Of a stretch of DNA of 64,000 nucleotides, positions 11,158-23,580 are shown in pieces; the first letter of the stretch is position 1; the number at the start of each line of letters is the position of its first letter. The notes below the pieces were generated by a model. It worked only from the letters and a program-made list of their open reading frames with translations, ran no database searches and was not told the DNA's origin. This stretch comes from Gonium pectorale (taxonomy: Eukaryota > Chlorophyta > Chlorophyceae > Chlamydomonadales > Volvocaceae), in contig LSYV01000008.1 of assembly GCA_001584585.1 (NCBI GenBank), positions 1,471,293 to 1,535,292 on the forward strand, in the 5' to 3' direction. Made by a program: the position numbers and the translations under genes.

Positions 11158-11460
11158 TCATATCTTTTCAATGCCAAAGGGCACCAGCCTTCGGTCGTAG
11201 TCGTTCAAGAAAGCCACAGTGGCGTCCCAACCGTCAACGTCAAATCCTTGAGCGCCCAACGTGATGAAGTTGAGGATGCGAGTGGGGACCCCGTCCGCCC
11301 CCAGCCGTGTCGCCCTCTGCCGCCGCGTTCCAGGCAGCCTCTTGGCCCAACAGTTTGCTGCACTCGACGACGCCACGCGGCGGGCCGTCTGGGAGTCGTC
11401 CCAGGCATAATGTCCATCAGCCAACGAAATCCGGTGCACGCAGACACACATACACAACAA
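11158..11460 (-). CDS. possible terminal exon, unknown function
   Basis: A minus-strand frame ends in a stop at 11158 and reads YAWDDSQTARRV, then LNFITLGAQGFDVDGWDATV and LNDYDRRLVPFGIEKI, which look like folded-protein sequence. Plausible acceptors precede it (AATTAG, CTCCCAG). It could be a last exon of the glycoprotein gene to its right if the TAG at 12058 is skipped by a GTAGGG donor, or the end of a separate gene. I recognise no family. Confidence 0.3.
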   Translation of the reverse strand: MLCMCVCVHRISLADGHYAWDDSQTARRVASSSAANCWAKRLPGTRRQRATRLGADGVPTRILNFITLGAQGFDVDGWDATVAFLNDYDRRLVPFGIEKI

Positions 11461-12057
11461 CCTAATTTACGGTGGGTTTGCAGGCTAACTGTCACTGACT
11501 CAACCTCCGGTGAAACGCGCACCGCCATGCAAGCGCAGCGCCGCCAAACTTAGACAGGCCACTGACGGCAGGCGGGCGTGTACAGTGCCGGTTGAAGTGT
11601 CGTGAGTACTGTCTTCGAGCGCAATTGATGAATGACCGCCGTCAATTCCTCTAAACATGTGATATACGACACGATGCAGGCGTGTGATTGCGTGCAATTG
11701 GTCGGGGCAGGCCCCTGCCCTATGCTGCCCAAGGCCCTCCGACCCCACTGTCCCAATCCTACGCTTCCAGCTCCAAGATGGCTGCCCATGTAGCGCCCCG
11801 AACGTCCGAAGGCGCGCCGCTCTCCACCCAGTAGGTACAGTACCAAATGCCGGAGGGAACCAACAGCACGACCCAAGGCCACGCATCCACGGCGGTCAAA
11901 GCCGCCGGCGCAGGAACCAGCCTGACGCCCGGCCCCTGTCCTCACATCCTCACTCTCTCCAACTCCCCTCCTCCCTTTACCTCTCTCCTCAGGCGGAGCT
12001 CCGCCGCTCTCTCCCTCTCTCGTTCTCTCTCCCACCTTGCCGCAGCTCCAGCATCCC
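11461..12057. other. probable 3' UTR or intron of minus-strand gene
   Basis: Pyrimidine-rich tracts and only short frames; nothing conserved is recognisable. Confidence 0.4.
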
Positions 12058-15000
12058 CTACAGTCTCTTGGACGACACGAGCGACGCGAACGTGTACGCG
12101 GTGAAGCTGCCCGCCGTGGAGTTGCCGCACGTCTCGCCCGAGTTGCCGCTGCACGCGACGCCGCAAGCGCTGGCGGACAGGCGCACCGAGTCGGGCAGCG
12201 GCCCGGCCAGCGCGAAGCACAGCACACCGCGCAGCGCCACGAAGAGGGAGGAGGCGGGGCCGGCCAGGGCGCCGTTGGCGACGGCGGCCGACACTTGCGC
12301 GGCGCAGGCGGTGCGGTTGACCGGCGGCCGCAGCACGGCCAGGCGGGTGGCGTTGACCGAGGTGGCGTTGGAGATGCAGAGGGCAGAGACGGCTGCGGGC
12401 GGGCGAGAGGGATGACGATGTGGGTTGGGCCACGGGGCCACCGATAAAAGGGCCGCTGGTGCGTGGGAGTGACGGTACGACGGTACGAGGGGAGGCCGCA
12501 GGTAGACATGGGTGCGGTGTGGGTGGCTAGGTGCTAGCGCGAAGGTTGAAGGCGCTGGATGGCAGGAGGTGAGAAGGCGGAGCCCGAGGGTGGCGACGTG
12601 GTGGTGTAGCGAGGGTAGCCAAGAAGCGGCACTACCGTAGGTTGCATACCCAGGAGACCGCGACCGCTGGCAGCCGAGACAAGAAGTCTGAGGTACCGGG
12701 TCTCGCGGCACCCTAGCTCCGAATGAACCGCTGAGGAAACTCGATTTTATGCCCACTGCCGCAAGCAAGCCGCGCGGGTGCCTTCTGCGACTCGTGCGCG
12801 TATATGTACAGAAGCCACTGCACCACGCCGCAAGCAGGGCCCGGGCGCCCCAGCAAGAGATACCCTGGCCCGCTGGTGCACACCCGGCCGCCCGCCAGCC
12901 CGCCCTCGAAGCCCGCATCAGCCCGAGCCAGCCGCAGCGGCTCGCCCCGCTGTGCGTACCTGACGGCGACGGCGGAGCGCGGGTGGGCGACGGGGGCGGT
13001 CGGGGCGGCGGTGAGGGCGATGGCGGCGGCGGTGAGGGCGGCGGGCTGGCGGTGAGGCTGTCGTACGTGTCGACCAGAGTCCAGAAGCTCTGGGGGGCGT
13101 GGCGGATGCGCCGCATGGCACTGAGTCACGACGAAGGGAATGTCAGGAGAGCATTGCGGCGCGATTGCCGTCTGGGCGATCTGAGCTCGCAGCGGCCATT
13201 GCCCGCGCGCACAGGCCTCCCCCCCATCGCCGTCAGCCTGCCAACGTCAACCTGTTGCGCGGCCGCGGCCACCCCAGGGCGCCATGCGCCTGAAGCTTCC
13301 CTAGTGAGAGAGAGAAACCTCACGCAGCCCTCTTTCCCCCTCCGCACCCCGCCCCGCGCCACCCCACCTGCGACCCGGGCGAATTGCGGCTGAGCGTGGC
13401 CCGCGCGGTGAAGAAGGTGCTCTCCGCCGCCGCCAGCTGCGTGGCCGTGAGCGTCTTGTCGCCGCGGATGCGATCCACCAGCTGCTGCGCTGCGATGAGG
13501 GCATTGCTGAGGAGGACCGTGGAGTTGACGGAGGCCGCTTCGCTGCGTGGGCGGCGGCGGGGGGTGGGGGCGGGAGGGAAGGGGATCAGGGGAAGGCGTG
13601 CGGGCGGCGGGTAGTATCGTGGGCGGCCATGGGTTGGCGGCAGGGCAAGGAGCAGGGCGGCGCGAGAGAGGGCAGGGGACAATAGGGTGCTCTAGGGAGT
13701 GGTGGTTTACGGATGTTCGGGGGTCCGACGCCAGGTCCCTGCCCCTAATACCTTCCGTCCCCTGCCTCCTGCCGTCCGCCTCCTGCTCTGCCACCACGCT
13801 CCCCCCGACCCCATTGTGGAAAAGCACTAGTGTGCTGGGCTCTTGCCGATGGTTCCAAACCCGGACGACCGACGGTGTTCCCTTTCCCAGGCTCGCTGCA
13901 ACCTGCTGCCCCTCCCGCCATACCGCGTGCACGCCCGCCCCACCTGTTCGTTACGGTCGTGTTGGAGCCAGCGTCGGTGACGCTGTTGCCAAAGAGGATG
14001 CCCATGGGGCCGGTCACCTCGCTCACCTGCCGGCGCCGGGGCGGGGAGGTACAGTACAGTGGGCGGCCGTGACATCGCACTTGCACCGTACGCGACAGCA
14101 CAAGGGGCCAAGGGGCCAGGTTATTGGGCCCAGCATCGCCCGCAGCAGGGCCGCTGGTGTGTGCGTGTTGTACAGTGTGCTGTGCGCACCGCGACATGTA
14201 ATGTCCCAGGCCGTGAGCCTCGACGCCCGTGCGCGTTTGCCCACGAGCTCTTCCCGCAGCGAACCCCCATGCCCACTCACATCGACCGCCGTGCCGTTAA
14301 AGCCGCCGCTGGTTGTTGCCGTGCTCGTACCATTCGTCGCGGTCGTGTTGGTGGCTGTGGTGGTTGTGGTGGTTGAGTTGGTTGTCAATGATGTAGTGAT
14401 GTTGCCGTTGACCGTAGTTGTGTTGCCGCTGGCTCCGGTGCTGTTGGCGAGCAGCCTCCGTGTGCCAAAGCCTCTCCAATCCGCCGCCGCCGCTGCTGCC
14501 GACAGGCGCCGCCGGCCGTCGGCCAGAGCGCCGCTGCTACCGCCGGACGCGACCTCGTAGTAGGCAGCGGGCATCACGTCTGGGCCCGCCACGACCAGCG
14601 CCCTCCCGCCCGCCACGTGGGAGAAGATGCCCCTCTTCAAACCGTCTAGTCCGTACAAACTGTCGTACGCCATGATCACGTAGACATCCACTGCCGCCTT
14701 TCTGCCGCCCTCCTGGAAGCCTCCGAGGGAAAGATACGGCAGGTACGGCTTGCGGCCGGCGCCGGCGCCGCCAGGCTCCAGGAACACGTCCCCGTGCAGT
14801 TTCGCAACGAACCTGCCGAAACGTGGAAAGGCTAGGGATTGGAGGTTCTGGCGGGGGGGCCTCGGGACACTGCTCCGGGGGGCAAGCCGTCGGGTGCAAG
14901 CGTGTACGGGCGGGGAGGGCGGGCGTTTGCCGCGCGTTGCCCGCGCCCACCCCCTCGGCACTCCGGTGCACGCGTGTCCTTCACCCATGCCGTACAGCCC

Positions 15001-18000
15001 GTGGGTGTCGCAGGTGTCGCGGGTGCCTGCCCTTACTCGTCGAGCTCCGATGCGATATTCGAACCCCGTGCACCACAGCACGCTGCTTCCCTGGGCGGCC
15101 AGCTGGCCCCCTGCGCGCGCCCGGCCGTTAAAGGTGCTAAAACTCACCGCCGTCCCTTTCCCGCACCTCCCGGATGACCCCGCACTGATGGCTGCGCTTG
15201 CCCTTTTCCCCCTCCGCCCCCCCCACTCTGCCTTCCCCTCACGCGCCTGGCCATCTTCATGAACTTCCTGTCCGCCACGCGGATACGCGCCCGGGTGCCG
15301 GCCGGCGCGGTGGCCAGCGCCGCTGCCGCCGCCCACTTGACGGTGGACGCCACCAGCAGGTCGAGCTGGGAGGGGGCGGAGACGTCCTCGCAGCAGTCGG
15401 ACAGCATGCGCTCACCGCCAAACACAGCCTGGTAAGGGGGGGGTCAAGGAATGGGTGGAAGAGCCACACAGGGGTGCCCGCGTGGAGACGCGGCGGAGGA
15501 GCGGGTGCGTGTTGGAGTGGGGGCTGGGGACTTGAGCCGCTGGCCGCTGCGCCGTCGTGACCTGTGTCACGTGAACGGGGCATTGAGCTGCCGTCCAAGG
15601 GCGGTGACGCAGCCCGGCATGACACAAAGCTCGTCGGATCTCGTCCCTGCCCAGACGCAGCGCACACCCAACACCTTCACCGCCCCTCCTCCCAGGCCCT
15701 ACCCCACCATCCTCAACCCCAACCCGCTTCCGTCAACTAACCCGGCTTGCTGGTGCGCTCGGGGAACGGCCCCCCTTTCAACCGTGTGCCCTGAGCCACA
15801 CTACGTCATTTCAAGCATCCTCCTTTACACTATCAACGAACAGAGGTAAGCCACCAACCTCCAACCGCCAGCCCCAAACCCACCAGGCGCCCCAGACCGA
15901 ACCGCGTCACAGCCACAACAGGCTGCTCGTCTTTCACGTCCCTCAGGACAGGAAGGCTGGACCCCAGGAGGATCAGGCTGGCTGCCGGGACCGAGGTACT
16001 GATCTGGGTTGTGTTGATAGGTTCCACAATGGTCGGAAAGTCCTCAATAACTGTCTTGTTGGCGATTTGAACCAGGGTTTCGACTGAGGGCGGCGGCGGG
16101 GAAGGCGGAAGCGGTGGTGGAGAGCGACGGGTGGTCGGCGGCGGCGGCGGGCTGGGCGGGAGCTGCGCGGGCGGGGGCGGCGAGGGCGGGCGCGGCGGCA
16201 GGGGGATGCGAGGAGGGGGCGGCGGGGAGGGCGACAAAGGTGGAGGTGGGGTGGGAGGTGGAGCCAGGGGCGGCGGCGACAGCGGGAACGATGGTCGAGG
16301 AAAGGGGGGTGGGGTTGGGGAGGGCGGAAGCGGGCCAGGGGTAAGAGGGTTTGGGGAGGGGGACGGCGACGGTGGGGAGGGGGTTGGGGGCGATGGGCCT
16401 GGGGCGGAAGAGGAGGCGGGAGGAGGGCGGGGCGGGGATTGGGGATTAGGAGGCGGAGGAGGTGGCGGGCTAGGTGGCGGCGGTAATGGTGGTAGGGGAG
16501 ATGGCGGGGCTGGGGACGGTGGAAGAGGAGACGGCGGCAAGGATGAGGGCGGTGCTGTTAATGGCGGTGACGGTGACAGCGGCGAGGGAGATGGCGGCAG
16601 GGGTGAAGGCGGCAAAGGAGACGGCGGCGATGGGGATGGCGGCGATGGCGACGGAGGAGTTGGTGATGGCGGTGATGGTGACGGCGGCAATGGAGACGGC
16701 AGCGATGGGGATGGCGGCGATGGCGACGGCGGCGTAGGAGACGGCGGCTTGGGAGACGGAGTAAATGGCGACGGCGGCAGGGGTGACGGTGGCAGGGGAG
16801 ACGGCGGCGTGGAATACGGTGACGAAGGAGATGGCGGCCAAGGAGACGGCGGCCAAGGAGANNNNNNNNNNNNNNNNNNNNNNNNNNNNNNNNNNNNNNN
16901 NNNNNNNNNNNNNNNNNNNNNNNNNNNNNNNNNNNNNNNNNNGAGACGGCGGCGTGGGAGATGGCGGCAAAGGAGAAGGCGGCAAAGGAGAAGGCGGCGA
17001 TGGGGATGGCGGCAATGGCGACGGCGGCAAGGGTGATGGCGGCGATGGCGACGGCGGCAAAGGAGACGGCGGCGATGGGGATGGTGGCGATGGCGACGGC
17101 GGCAGGGGTGACGGTGGAGGCGGAGGTGGCGGGATCATTGGCGGTGGCATTCCTGCTGGTGGAAGGCCCGGTGAAATCTGGGCAGGGGGCGATGACGCCG
17201 GAGGGATGAAAAGGGGCTGCGGCGACGGCGGGTAGGGTGGCGCCGCCAGCGGAGCGATGGGAGGCGGCGGCAACGGTACAGTGGGCGGTGGCGCGCAGCA
17301 ATACAACCACCAATCCGGTGACAGCATCGACCCCGGGTCGATGCACCTTATGCTGCCCGCACAGTCGTACACCTCCAGGTATGTCGACCCGTTGGTTACA
17401 CAGTTGTATACGGTCTGGCGCCAGGGTTTATGAGTTCACAGCCGCGTTGGGGAGGATGGGGGAGAGGGGGGATGTGAGGCAGAGGCGATAGGCGAGGCGC
17501 GAGGTTGCTCCAGCACCCGGAGTGTGTGACCGCCAACGCGGAGGTCTGCATCGTGCGAGCCTCTCTTCTCCCTTGCAAACAACGACCTCACTCCCCACTG
17601 CCCACCATGGTCCCGCCCCTTCCCCGCACAAGGGAGAGCGGTAGCAGGTCGTCGCGCTCCGTCTACGCGCCCGTCGTGTTGTCGAGTGCCCGTGAGTCCA
17701 TGCATGCTGGCTCACCTTGTACCGGCAATGCACCCGGCCACCCAGCCACCCTGCTCCCCTTCTTATTATCACAAAACTATGCTTTATCGGAGTTAGTGCA
17801 GATCGAACCCAAACCTTTATCTTCCCCAACAGCGTATCTTCATCAGTCCCAACAGCTTCCCGCAGCCTGCACGCAAGGCCCCACCTCTGGGAGGAGGATG
17901 CGGGCGTAGGAGCTCGAAGATGCGCACGTGCCACACTCAACTGACACCTGGCAGGTGGTGGGGTCCTGGTACGGCTGCGGGTACTCGGGATTCTCCGAGT

Positions 18001-19014
18001 ATGAGATGCAATAGGGTGAGGAGGCGGGGGAGAAGGAGAGTGAGGGGCAGGGCGCCGGCTCTGGTGGCGATGGCGGGCTGGGCGGCGGCGGGTCGAGGGG
18101 CGGCGGGTAGCTGGGCGGTGGCGTGTTGCAGGGGCATTCGTCGGACCATCCTGCCGGCATCATCGAGACCTCATCCGTACACCGTATATTGCCCGCACAG
18201 TCGTACACCTCCAAGTACGTCTTGCCGGTGCTGGCGCAGTTCCGCAGCTCCTGGCGCGGGATCAGAGGCGGGCGCAGGCAGGGGCGGGGCGCAACGGGGA
18301 GTGGGGCGGACCGGCACGGGAGCGGCCGCGGCACTGCCGGCTCGTGCACCGGGACAGCTGGGGCCCGGTGTGTGGGCAGGGCTCCCAGGGGGAGCAGCGC
18401 GAGGGCCAGGGCAAGGGCGAGGGCCAGGCGGCTGGGCGGAGGCAGGGGCGGGGATGCTGGCCGAGAGCGCCGGTGCGAATGGAGCGCCCCGTGCCGCATG
18501 CTCCCTGGGAGCTCACGTCACCAACATTTTACCCGGGTGTGGTTCCGCCTCCCTGCTCTGCCCACCAGTACAGGAATCATGCCTGTGAGGCCGCTGTCCG
18601 ACGTTCCTTCCATCCCCGGCCCCAGCTGGTCCGCGTCCGTGCCTTCTCCCGCACCCGCCCACCCATCCGCCTGCGGTGGATTGCTTCCCCGCCTCATCCG
18701 CCCACGCATCCTGCACTTGCCCTTCCCCGCCCGGCCCCCTTCGTTGCCCTCTCCCCGACCCCCACCCCACCACCCCCCGTCGCGCTCCCCCCCCCCCATC
18801 CAGCTCTCACCTCAGTACGCAAGACGGTGTTTAACCCCGTGTTGTATTGGCACGTCCTGCATGACGTGTAGAGCTCGCAGGAGGAGGGGTCCGGCTCGAG
18901 AAAGGGATCGCACATGCCCTCAGAGTAGGCTGACTCTGTAAACGTGGGGCATTCGGCGGCGCATGCGGACGCCAGTGCCGCTACGACCGCTGCCAGCAGA
19001 AGGTGCGGGCGCAT
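12058..19014 (-). CDS. secreted hydroxyproline-rich glycoprotein with duplicated Cys modules, SPP rod, ThuA/GATase-like and WSC-like domains
   Basis: Nine exons: 19014-18811, 18250-17885, 17414-15884, 15428-15243, 14847-14281, 14026-13944, 13542-13368, 13089-12960 and 12392-12058. All junction phases agree. The start gives a signal peptide ([20 protein letters not shown]); an in-frame ATG at 19074 would bury it. Two tandem Cys modules each end in [14 protein letters not shown] long Ser-Pro rod follows, then [25 protein letters not shown] and [21 protein letters not shown], typical of the ThuA/GATase-1-like domain of TCAF/peptidase-M60 proteins. After that come a Thr/Asn-rich stretch full of N-x-T sites, a second short PPSP linker, and a WSC-like end ([15 protein letters not shown]). 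No M60 HExxH catalytic site is seen. The role is probably structural in the cell wall or extracellular matrix. An 81-N gap interrupts the rod. Confidence 0.8.
16480..17140 (-). repeat. coding minisatellite encoding (S/T/L)PPSP units
   Basis: Degenerate 12-21-base units (plus-strand GGCGGCGATGGCGACGG type) encode [14 protein letters not shown] repeats of the glycoprotein rod. The plus-strand shadow frame would be an artefactual Gly/Asp-rich protein. Confidence 0.85.
16862..16942. other. assembly gap inside the SPP rod
   Basis: 81 N. The Ser-Pro frame before and after the gap differs by one base, so the stated gap length cannot be correct. Collapse of the repeat is the likely cause. Confidence 0.95.
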
Positions 19015-19074
19015 GTGGTCCAGCCGAGGGGTATGGCGGGGTCCCGGCCGGTGCCGGCCGGGAATGAGAGCCAT

Positions 19075-20631
19075 TCGCGCCCTCCTTCGTCGGTGGCGCC
19101 TGAGGTTGAAAGGTTACAGGCGCGCTGAGTGGGAGGGGGACCATGGCTACGGGTAACGGAGGGCATGGGAAGTGTTCTGTCTGGGGAGGTAATGCTGGGA
19201 TGGGGAGAGCAGGAGCAAGGGAGTGGCGAAGGGAGGGGGCATAGGGAAGAAGGGGCAGCGGCGCAGCACGTCACCATGCCAAGAGTAGCCCGCTTAAGGA
19301 TACTGACGTTGCAGCAGTATCCATGCTTACCTGGGCGGGTAAGGAGCACAGCGACGCGACGCTGCTTACGGCACAAGTTGGACCCAGAAAGCTCGAAGCT
19401 AAGAGTAACGTCCTTGAATTTATCAACACCCCAGAAGACACCCACAAGGTGTACTGGTCACCAACCAGCCGCTGCAGGCTCCGGCTCTGGTTCCGGCCTG
19501 CCCTTCTAGCATGCACTTAATGAGCTAAACACTTATGATAAATACTGTTCATATACAGGTACTAGGTCACGAAAGTCTCGAGTAAAAGGGTCTAGAATAG
19601 AGTCAAAGCAAGCGCACGCGGTCGGTTACAGTGCGAGGATAAGTTTTTTAATATCAACTTATGAAGATAAATTACGCACATTCAAGGTCACTAAACGAGC
19701 GAGACAGGGATACACTTCTATACGACCAAAGCTAAATGGCGACAGAAGCTGGGTTACTTGCGATCTACACGTAAAATCGCTCATCGGGGACACAACGGCT
19801 TGCCCGCTTGCGCCTCGCCGATTGGCTGCTGCTTGGCGACAAGTATGGTTGATAGTCGTTGTTCGAGGCCCAACAGCTTGAGGGCGGCGATCGATAACAA
19901 GCTAGAGCACTAAACATAGCTTCACAATCCCTTGGTAATAAGTTAGCGCAGCGCGTGAGGCGCAGCCGCATCATGCCAGGATGACGGTGGTCAAGGACGC
20001 CGCACATGTTGTGAGTATAAAGCGTGACGTTCTGCGCCTTGTTTGAGAGGTATGTGGTCCACCACGCACGCACGGCGGGTCGTGTCTCCACGGAGCAGAA
20101 TCAAATTTGGATACGGGCCGTCACATCGTCTTCAAAACGGTAACGGTTTGAGACACCGTCGATGATATCATTTTAACCAGGTTATGGCGCTTATTGACCC
20201 TTGGAGCCTGGATCGTGTGGGTACGCACACCCACTTCCCCCACACAGAGGACATACCACCCCACCTTGTGCACATGACCGCCCTTTCGACTTGGGATTTC
20301 ATAACGAAATAGCCTATGCCCACGGCGACGCAAGGCGGCCAGTACAGTCGTTGACCGGGGCCGTCACGCTTCGGCCCATGGGGACGGGCCTGTGTGGGAG
20401 GCCTCCGAGGCCAGTCTCCACTGTCTGAGGCTGAGCACCACTTCAGACCTTACAGCGGTCTCAACGGCCCCCGTGTATGTACGGTCGCACGGCGGGAACT
20501 CGCGTCGAGGCTTCTGATACACGGATGTGTCTTAGCGTGATGCAGGGCGAAACAGAGCGCGTGGGGCCGGCAACGTGGATGATTAATTAGTGAGAGTCCC
20601 CCCGACACCCTCTTTCTCTGCAGATTTCTCG
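19075..20631. other. upstream region of the glycoprotein gene; AT-richer patch
   Basis: About 19510-19770 is clearly AT-richer than anything nearby and could be a promoter or an old insertion. A 108-codon minus frame at 19765-20091 has no recognisable motif. Confidence 0.4.
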
Positions 20632-21030
20632 TCACGCCAGCGGCTGCTGCTGCTGTGGACGCGTCGCCGGTGGCAGCGTCACGCCAGCGGCAGCTGCAAT
20701 TCCCGATACGATCATTAGCTGGTGCAGCGCCGCCTGAACTGCGTCCGCACGCTGCCGCTCCGCGGCCAGCTCGGCCTGAAGATTGGCAGCACGCTTCCGC
20801 TCAGTAGCCAGCGCAACGTGATGCTGTTGCAGCCCCGCCTGAAGTATGGCCACGTTCTCTCGCTCCCGTGGCCAGTGTGGCAGCACGCTGTTCCAGCGCC
20901 GCCAGCAGTGTCGTACGTAAGGGGCCGGAAAGGGATTGAAGATCGCTCTTGGCGATAGAGGTTGCAATGCTGAGCTTTGCGTCCACGAGCGCCTGTTGGG
21001 CGGCCTTGCCTCCAGCGGTTCCTGCGGGCC
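20632..21030 (-). pseudogene. coiled-coil protein 3' end, frameshifted
   Basis: The minus strand first reads QQALVDAKLSIATSIAKSDL...LLAALEQRAATLA. It then continues one frame over as RERENVAILQAGLQ, ERKRAANLQAELAAERQRAD and a stop at 20632. The helical heptad pattern is continuous across a one-base frame change near 20870. It is either a pseudogene or a sequencing indel. The C-terminus is Gln-rich (PQQQQPLA). Function unknown; the upstream part is unclear. Confidence 0.5.
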
Positions 21031-21567
21031 CGCAAAGTCAGTATTGAGTTGACCTTCAGGGTGGGGCCGTAGTACGCGTGTAATTCAGTTCGCATGCAGC
21101 CGCTAGGAACGCCCCCGCCCCTGCCGCCGCCCTGCACGGATGCCGCCCCTATCCCCCCAGCCGCAACCGCACCACTCGGCCCGAACTGCAGCAAAGCACA
21201 CGCTCGAGGCACCCTGGCACCGCCTCGAGGCCAGCTGTTAGCCCGCGACGCAGGCTTAACTGCAAGCCCGGTCTCGGAGCCCCCATCCGCGCCCCAGTTA
21301 CAACCTAATCTGCAGAAACGGCCGCAGCCCAGTGGCATTTGCGTGCAACATGCGTGCTGGCGTGCAACTCGGGGCTCGTCAGGCAGTTCCAGACGGTTCC
21401 GAGAGTAGGGTTTCCTCATTCTCTGCAGTCCACACACGTCTACGTCCGCTACTCATGCTCATTATATAGAGGGCTTCAATCATCCTGAAAAGCGGAAGCC
21501 TCGGGGAAATTTGTCGAGGCATGTAGAGCCATCGTAGAGCCGAGCCTCGCTGTGGCGCTGCGTTGGC

Positions 21568-23580
21568 ATGTGGCGTCTCATGTGCAATATAGTCTCCGCA
21601 CCGGGGTGGAGTTTTGAGGCAGCGTCGCGTGCCGCATGCCAGCCCCGACCCCATTCTAGCGGAGAGGTTGCGCCCCTGTTGGCGCTGCCTGGACACCTAC
21701 TGGAGCGCATTCTTGCGTCCGCCGGCTCTGGTGCTGGGGGGGCATACGCCTCGTGCCGAGCCCTCTGCCACGCCTGGAAGGCCGGTCTGACGCACCCCAA
21801 CGGCGTCGCGCGCTATCTGCTCGCACGGTACGGCGCCCGCGAGGCTGTGCTCCGCGTGTACGGCGTCCCGGGCCTCCTGTCGTACCTCTTGCGATCCGTA
21901 CCCGTGGACGAGCACGCCGCCGTGGTTCTGGCGGTCCTGCGCTGCCTAGGCGAGCAGGTGCAGGCGGCGGGGAGGCAGGCACCTGCTGCTGCCGCTGCCG
22001 CCGTCGCCGGGCTCACACCGTGGGCGAAGGCGTGTCGCGTGTACCCAGAAGCTTTGTTAACCGCCCTAGAGGCGGAGGAGATCGAGATGCTGCTGTCGCA
22101 AGCGGCGGCTGCTGGCCATGTGCAAGTGCTGCAGCACCTGCTGGGGGCATGCCTCGGCAGCGCCGCTGCGACCAGCGAACCGGCGGCGGATCGGGGCGCC
22201 AGAGCCGGTGGTGGCGGCGGCGGCCCGCGGACGGCGGCGGCGGTCGTCGCCACCGCGCTGCTGTCCGCCGCGTCGTGCGGCCGCGTCGAGGCCGTGCAGG
22301 CGCTGCTGGCTGCGGGGGCCGACCCACGTGCGGGCGACAGCGCTGCGCTGCGGGCTGCAGTCATCAGGTGCGGGCGGCCGTGGAGCGTGGAGCGTGCGGG
22401 GGGCCCGCGGTGGTTCGACGAGTCATTGGAGGGACTGGTCGGGCGCTGGTACCAAGAGCGCGGGAGGTGCAAGGGTGCACTACACCTGGGGGCGAGAAGA
22501 CTGCGGGGTCGTGAGGACGCAGCACCCCAGGCACGCCCTGGCTCATAGGCTCTCTCTTCGCGCGGTCTATTGCCGCTCCGGCCTTTCACGCCCCTCGCTC
22601 CTCGAGCGTCGGACAGCTGTAACAGCCATGTTTTTACTGGAGGGTTACTCGGTAAGCGCGCTGCCCCCCTCCGCCTCCGCAGGGGCCACGAGGACACAGC
22701 GGCAGAGCTGCTTGCCGCCGGCGCCGACGCCCGTGCCCAGCTAGACGCGCCACTCTTCGCCGCCGTGCGCCGCCGTCGCAGCGCCGCCCTGACGCGCTTG
22801 CTGCTCGACGCCGGCGCCGACGCCGCCGCGCGCGGCTCCACCGCCGTCTTCTTCGCCGCCGCAGACGGCGGCGCTGACGCGTCGCTACCGCTGGTGCGGC
22901 TGCTGCTGTCGGGCGGCGCGCATGCGGGCGACCACCTGAGCATTGCCCTGCTGTGTGTGAGCGCGTCGGGGTGCACCGAGGCGGTGAAGGGCCTCCTGGC
23001 CCTGGGGGCCGACCCCCGCTGGGGCGGCTGCGTGGCGCTCAGCGCGGCGGCGCTGCAGGGCCACGCGAAGGCGGTGGAGTTGCTGCTGGCGGCGATGGCA
23101 GCACCGTCGCACCCGCTGTCGCAGCCAGCCGCCGCCGCCGCCGCTGGCGCGCTGCTGCACACCCTTATGGTGCTCGCGGCCCGTGCCGGGCACGCCGAGG
23201 TGGTGGCGGCGCTCCTGGCGGCGGCGGCGTTCCCGGCGACGGCGCGGCGGGCGGTGCTGCAGGGGGCACTGGACCGGGGGCAGTGGCGTGTGGCGGCGGC
23301 GGTGGAGGTGACGGGCGTGTACCTGCCCCCCTGGCTGCACGGTGCGCTGCGGCTGCGGGCGTGGGGCGGGTTGCGGCTGTTGGCGGCGGCGCGGGTTGCC
23401 GCGTGGGCTCTGCGGCTGTCGGCGGCGGCGGGGCTGGCTGCGGCGGGGGCCCTGATGGTTGCGGGGCTGTGGCGGGGGGAGCTTGGAGAAGTGGAGGGCG
23501 AAGCGCTGCGCGAGGCGGTGATGGGTGAGGTGCAGGTGATCTTTGCGGCCGGCACGGCCCTGAGGCTCATGGGTGCGTGA
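21568..23580 (+). CDS. F-box-like/ankyrin-repeat protein
   Basis: Exon 1 is 21568-22367 and exon 2 is 22683-23580, with a 315-nt intron (donor GTGCGG, acceptor CCGCAG, phase 2), giving 565 aa. The N-terminal block LLALPGHLLERILAS...ASCRALCHAW resembles an F-box, the SKP1-binding module of SCF ubiquitin ligases. At least six ankyrin-type repeats follow, recognisable by AVQALLAAGADPRAGD, TAAELLAAGADARAQ, ALTRLLLDAGADAAARG and AVKGLLALGADPRWGG. The splice falls inside a repeat and restores ALRAAVIRGHEDTAAELL, which supports the intron. The C-terminus (about 490-530) is hydrophobic and may be a membrane segment. Ankyrin repeats bind partner proteins, so a substrate adaptor role is plausible but inferred. 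A huge antisense frame over this gene is a codon-bias shadow. Confidence 0.8.

Noticed and set aside
14023..15336. Single 437-codon minus exon
   Set aside because: It reads through two introns with good splice sites; the spliced exons give the conserved ThuA-like order instead.
16131..17036. Plus-strand Gly/Asp-rich frame (GGDGDGG repeats)
   Set aside because: It is the complement of the SPP rod exon and crosses the N gap; no start, splice or domain support.
16480..17140. CRISPR-like regular repeats
   Set aside because: Units are coding SPP repeats with no distinct spacers, in a eukaryotic gene.
19765..20091. 108-codon minus frame in the AT-richer patch
   Set aside because: No motif, no homologue I recognise, no splice context.
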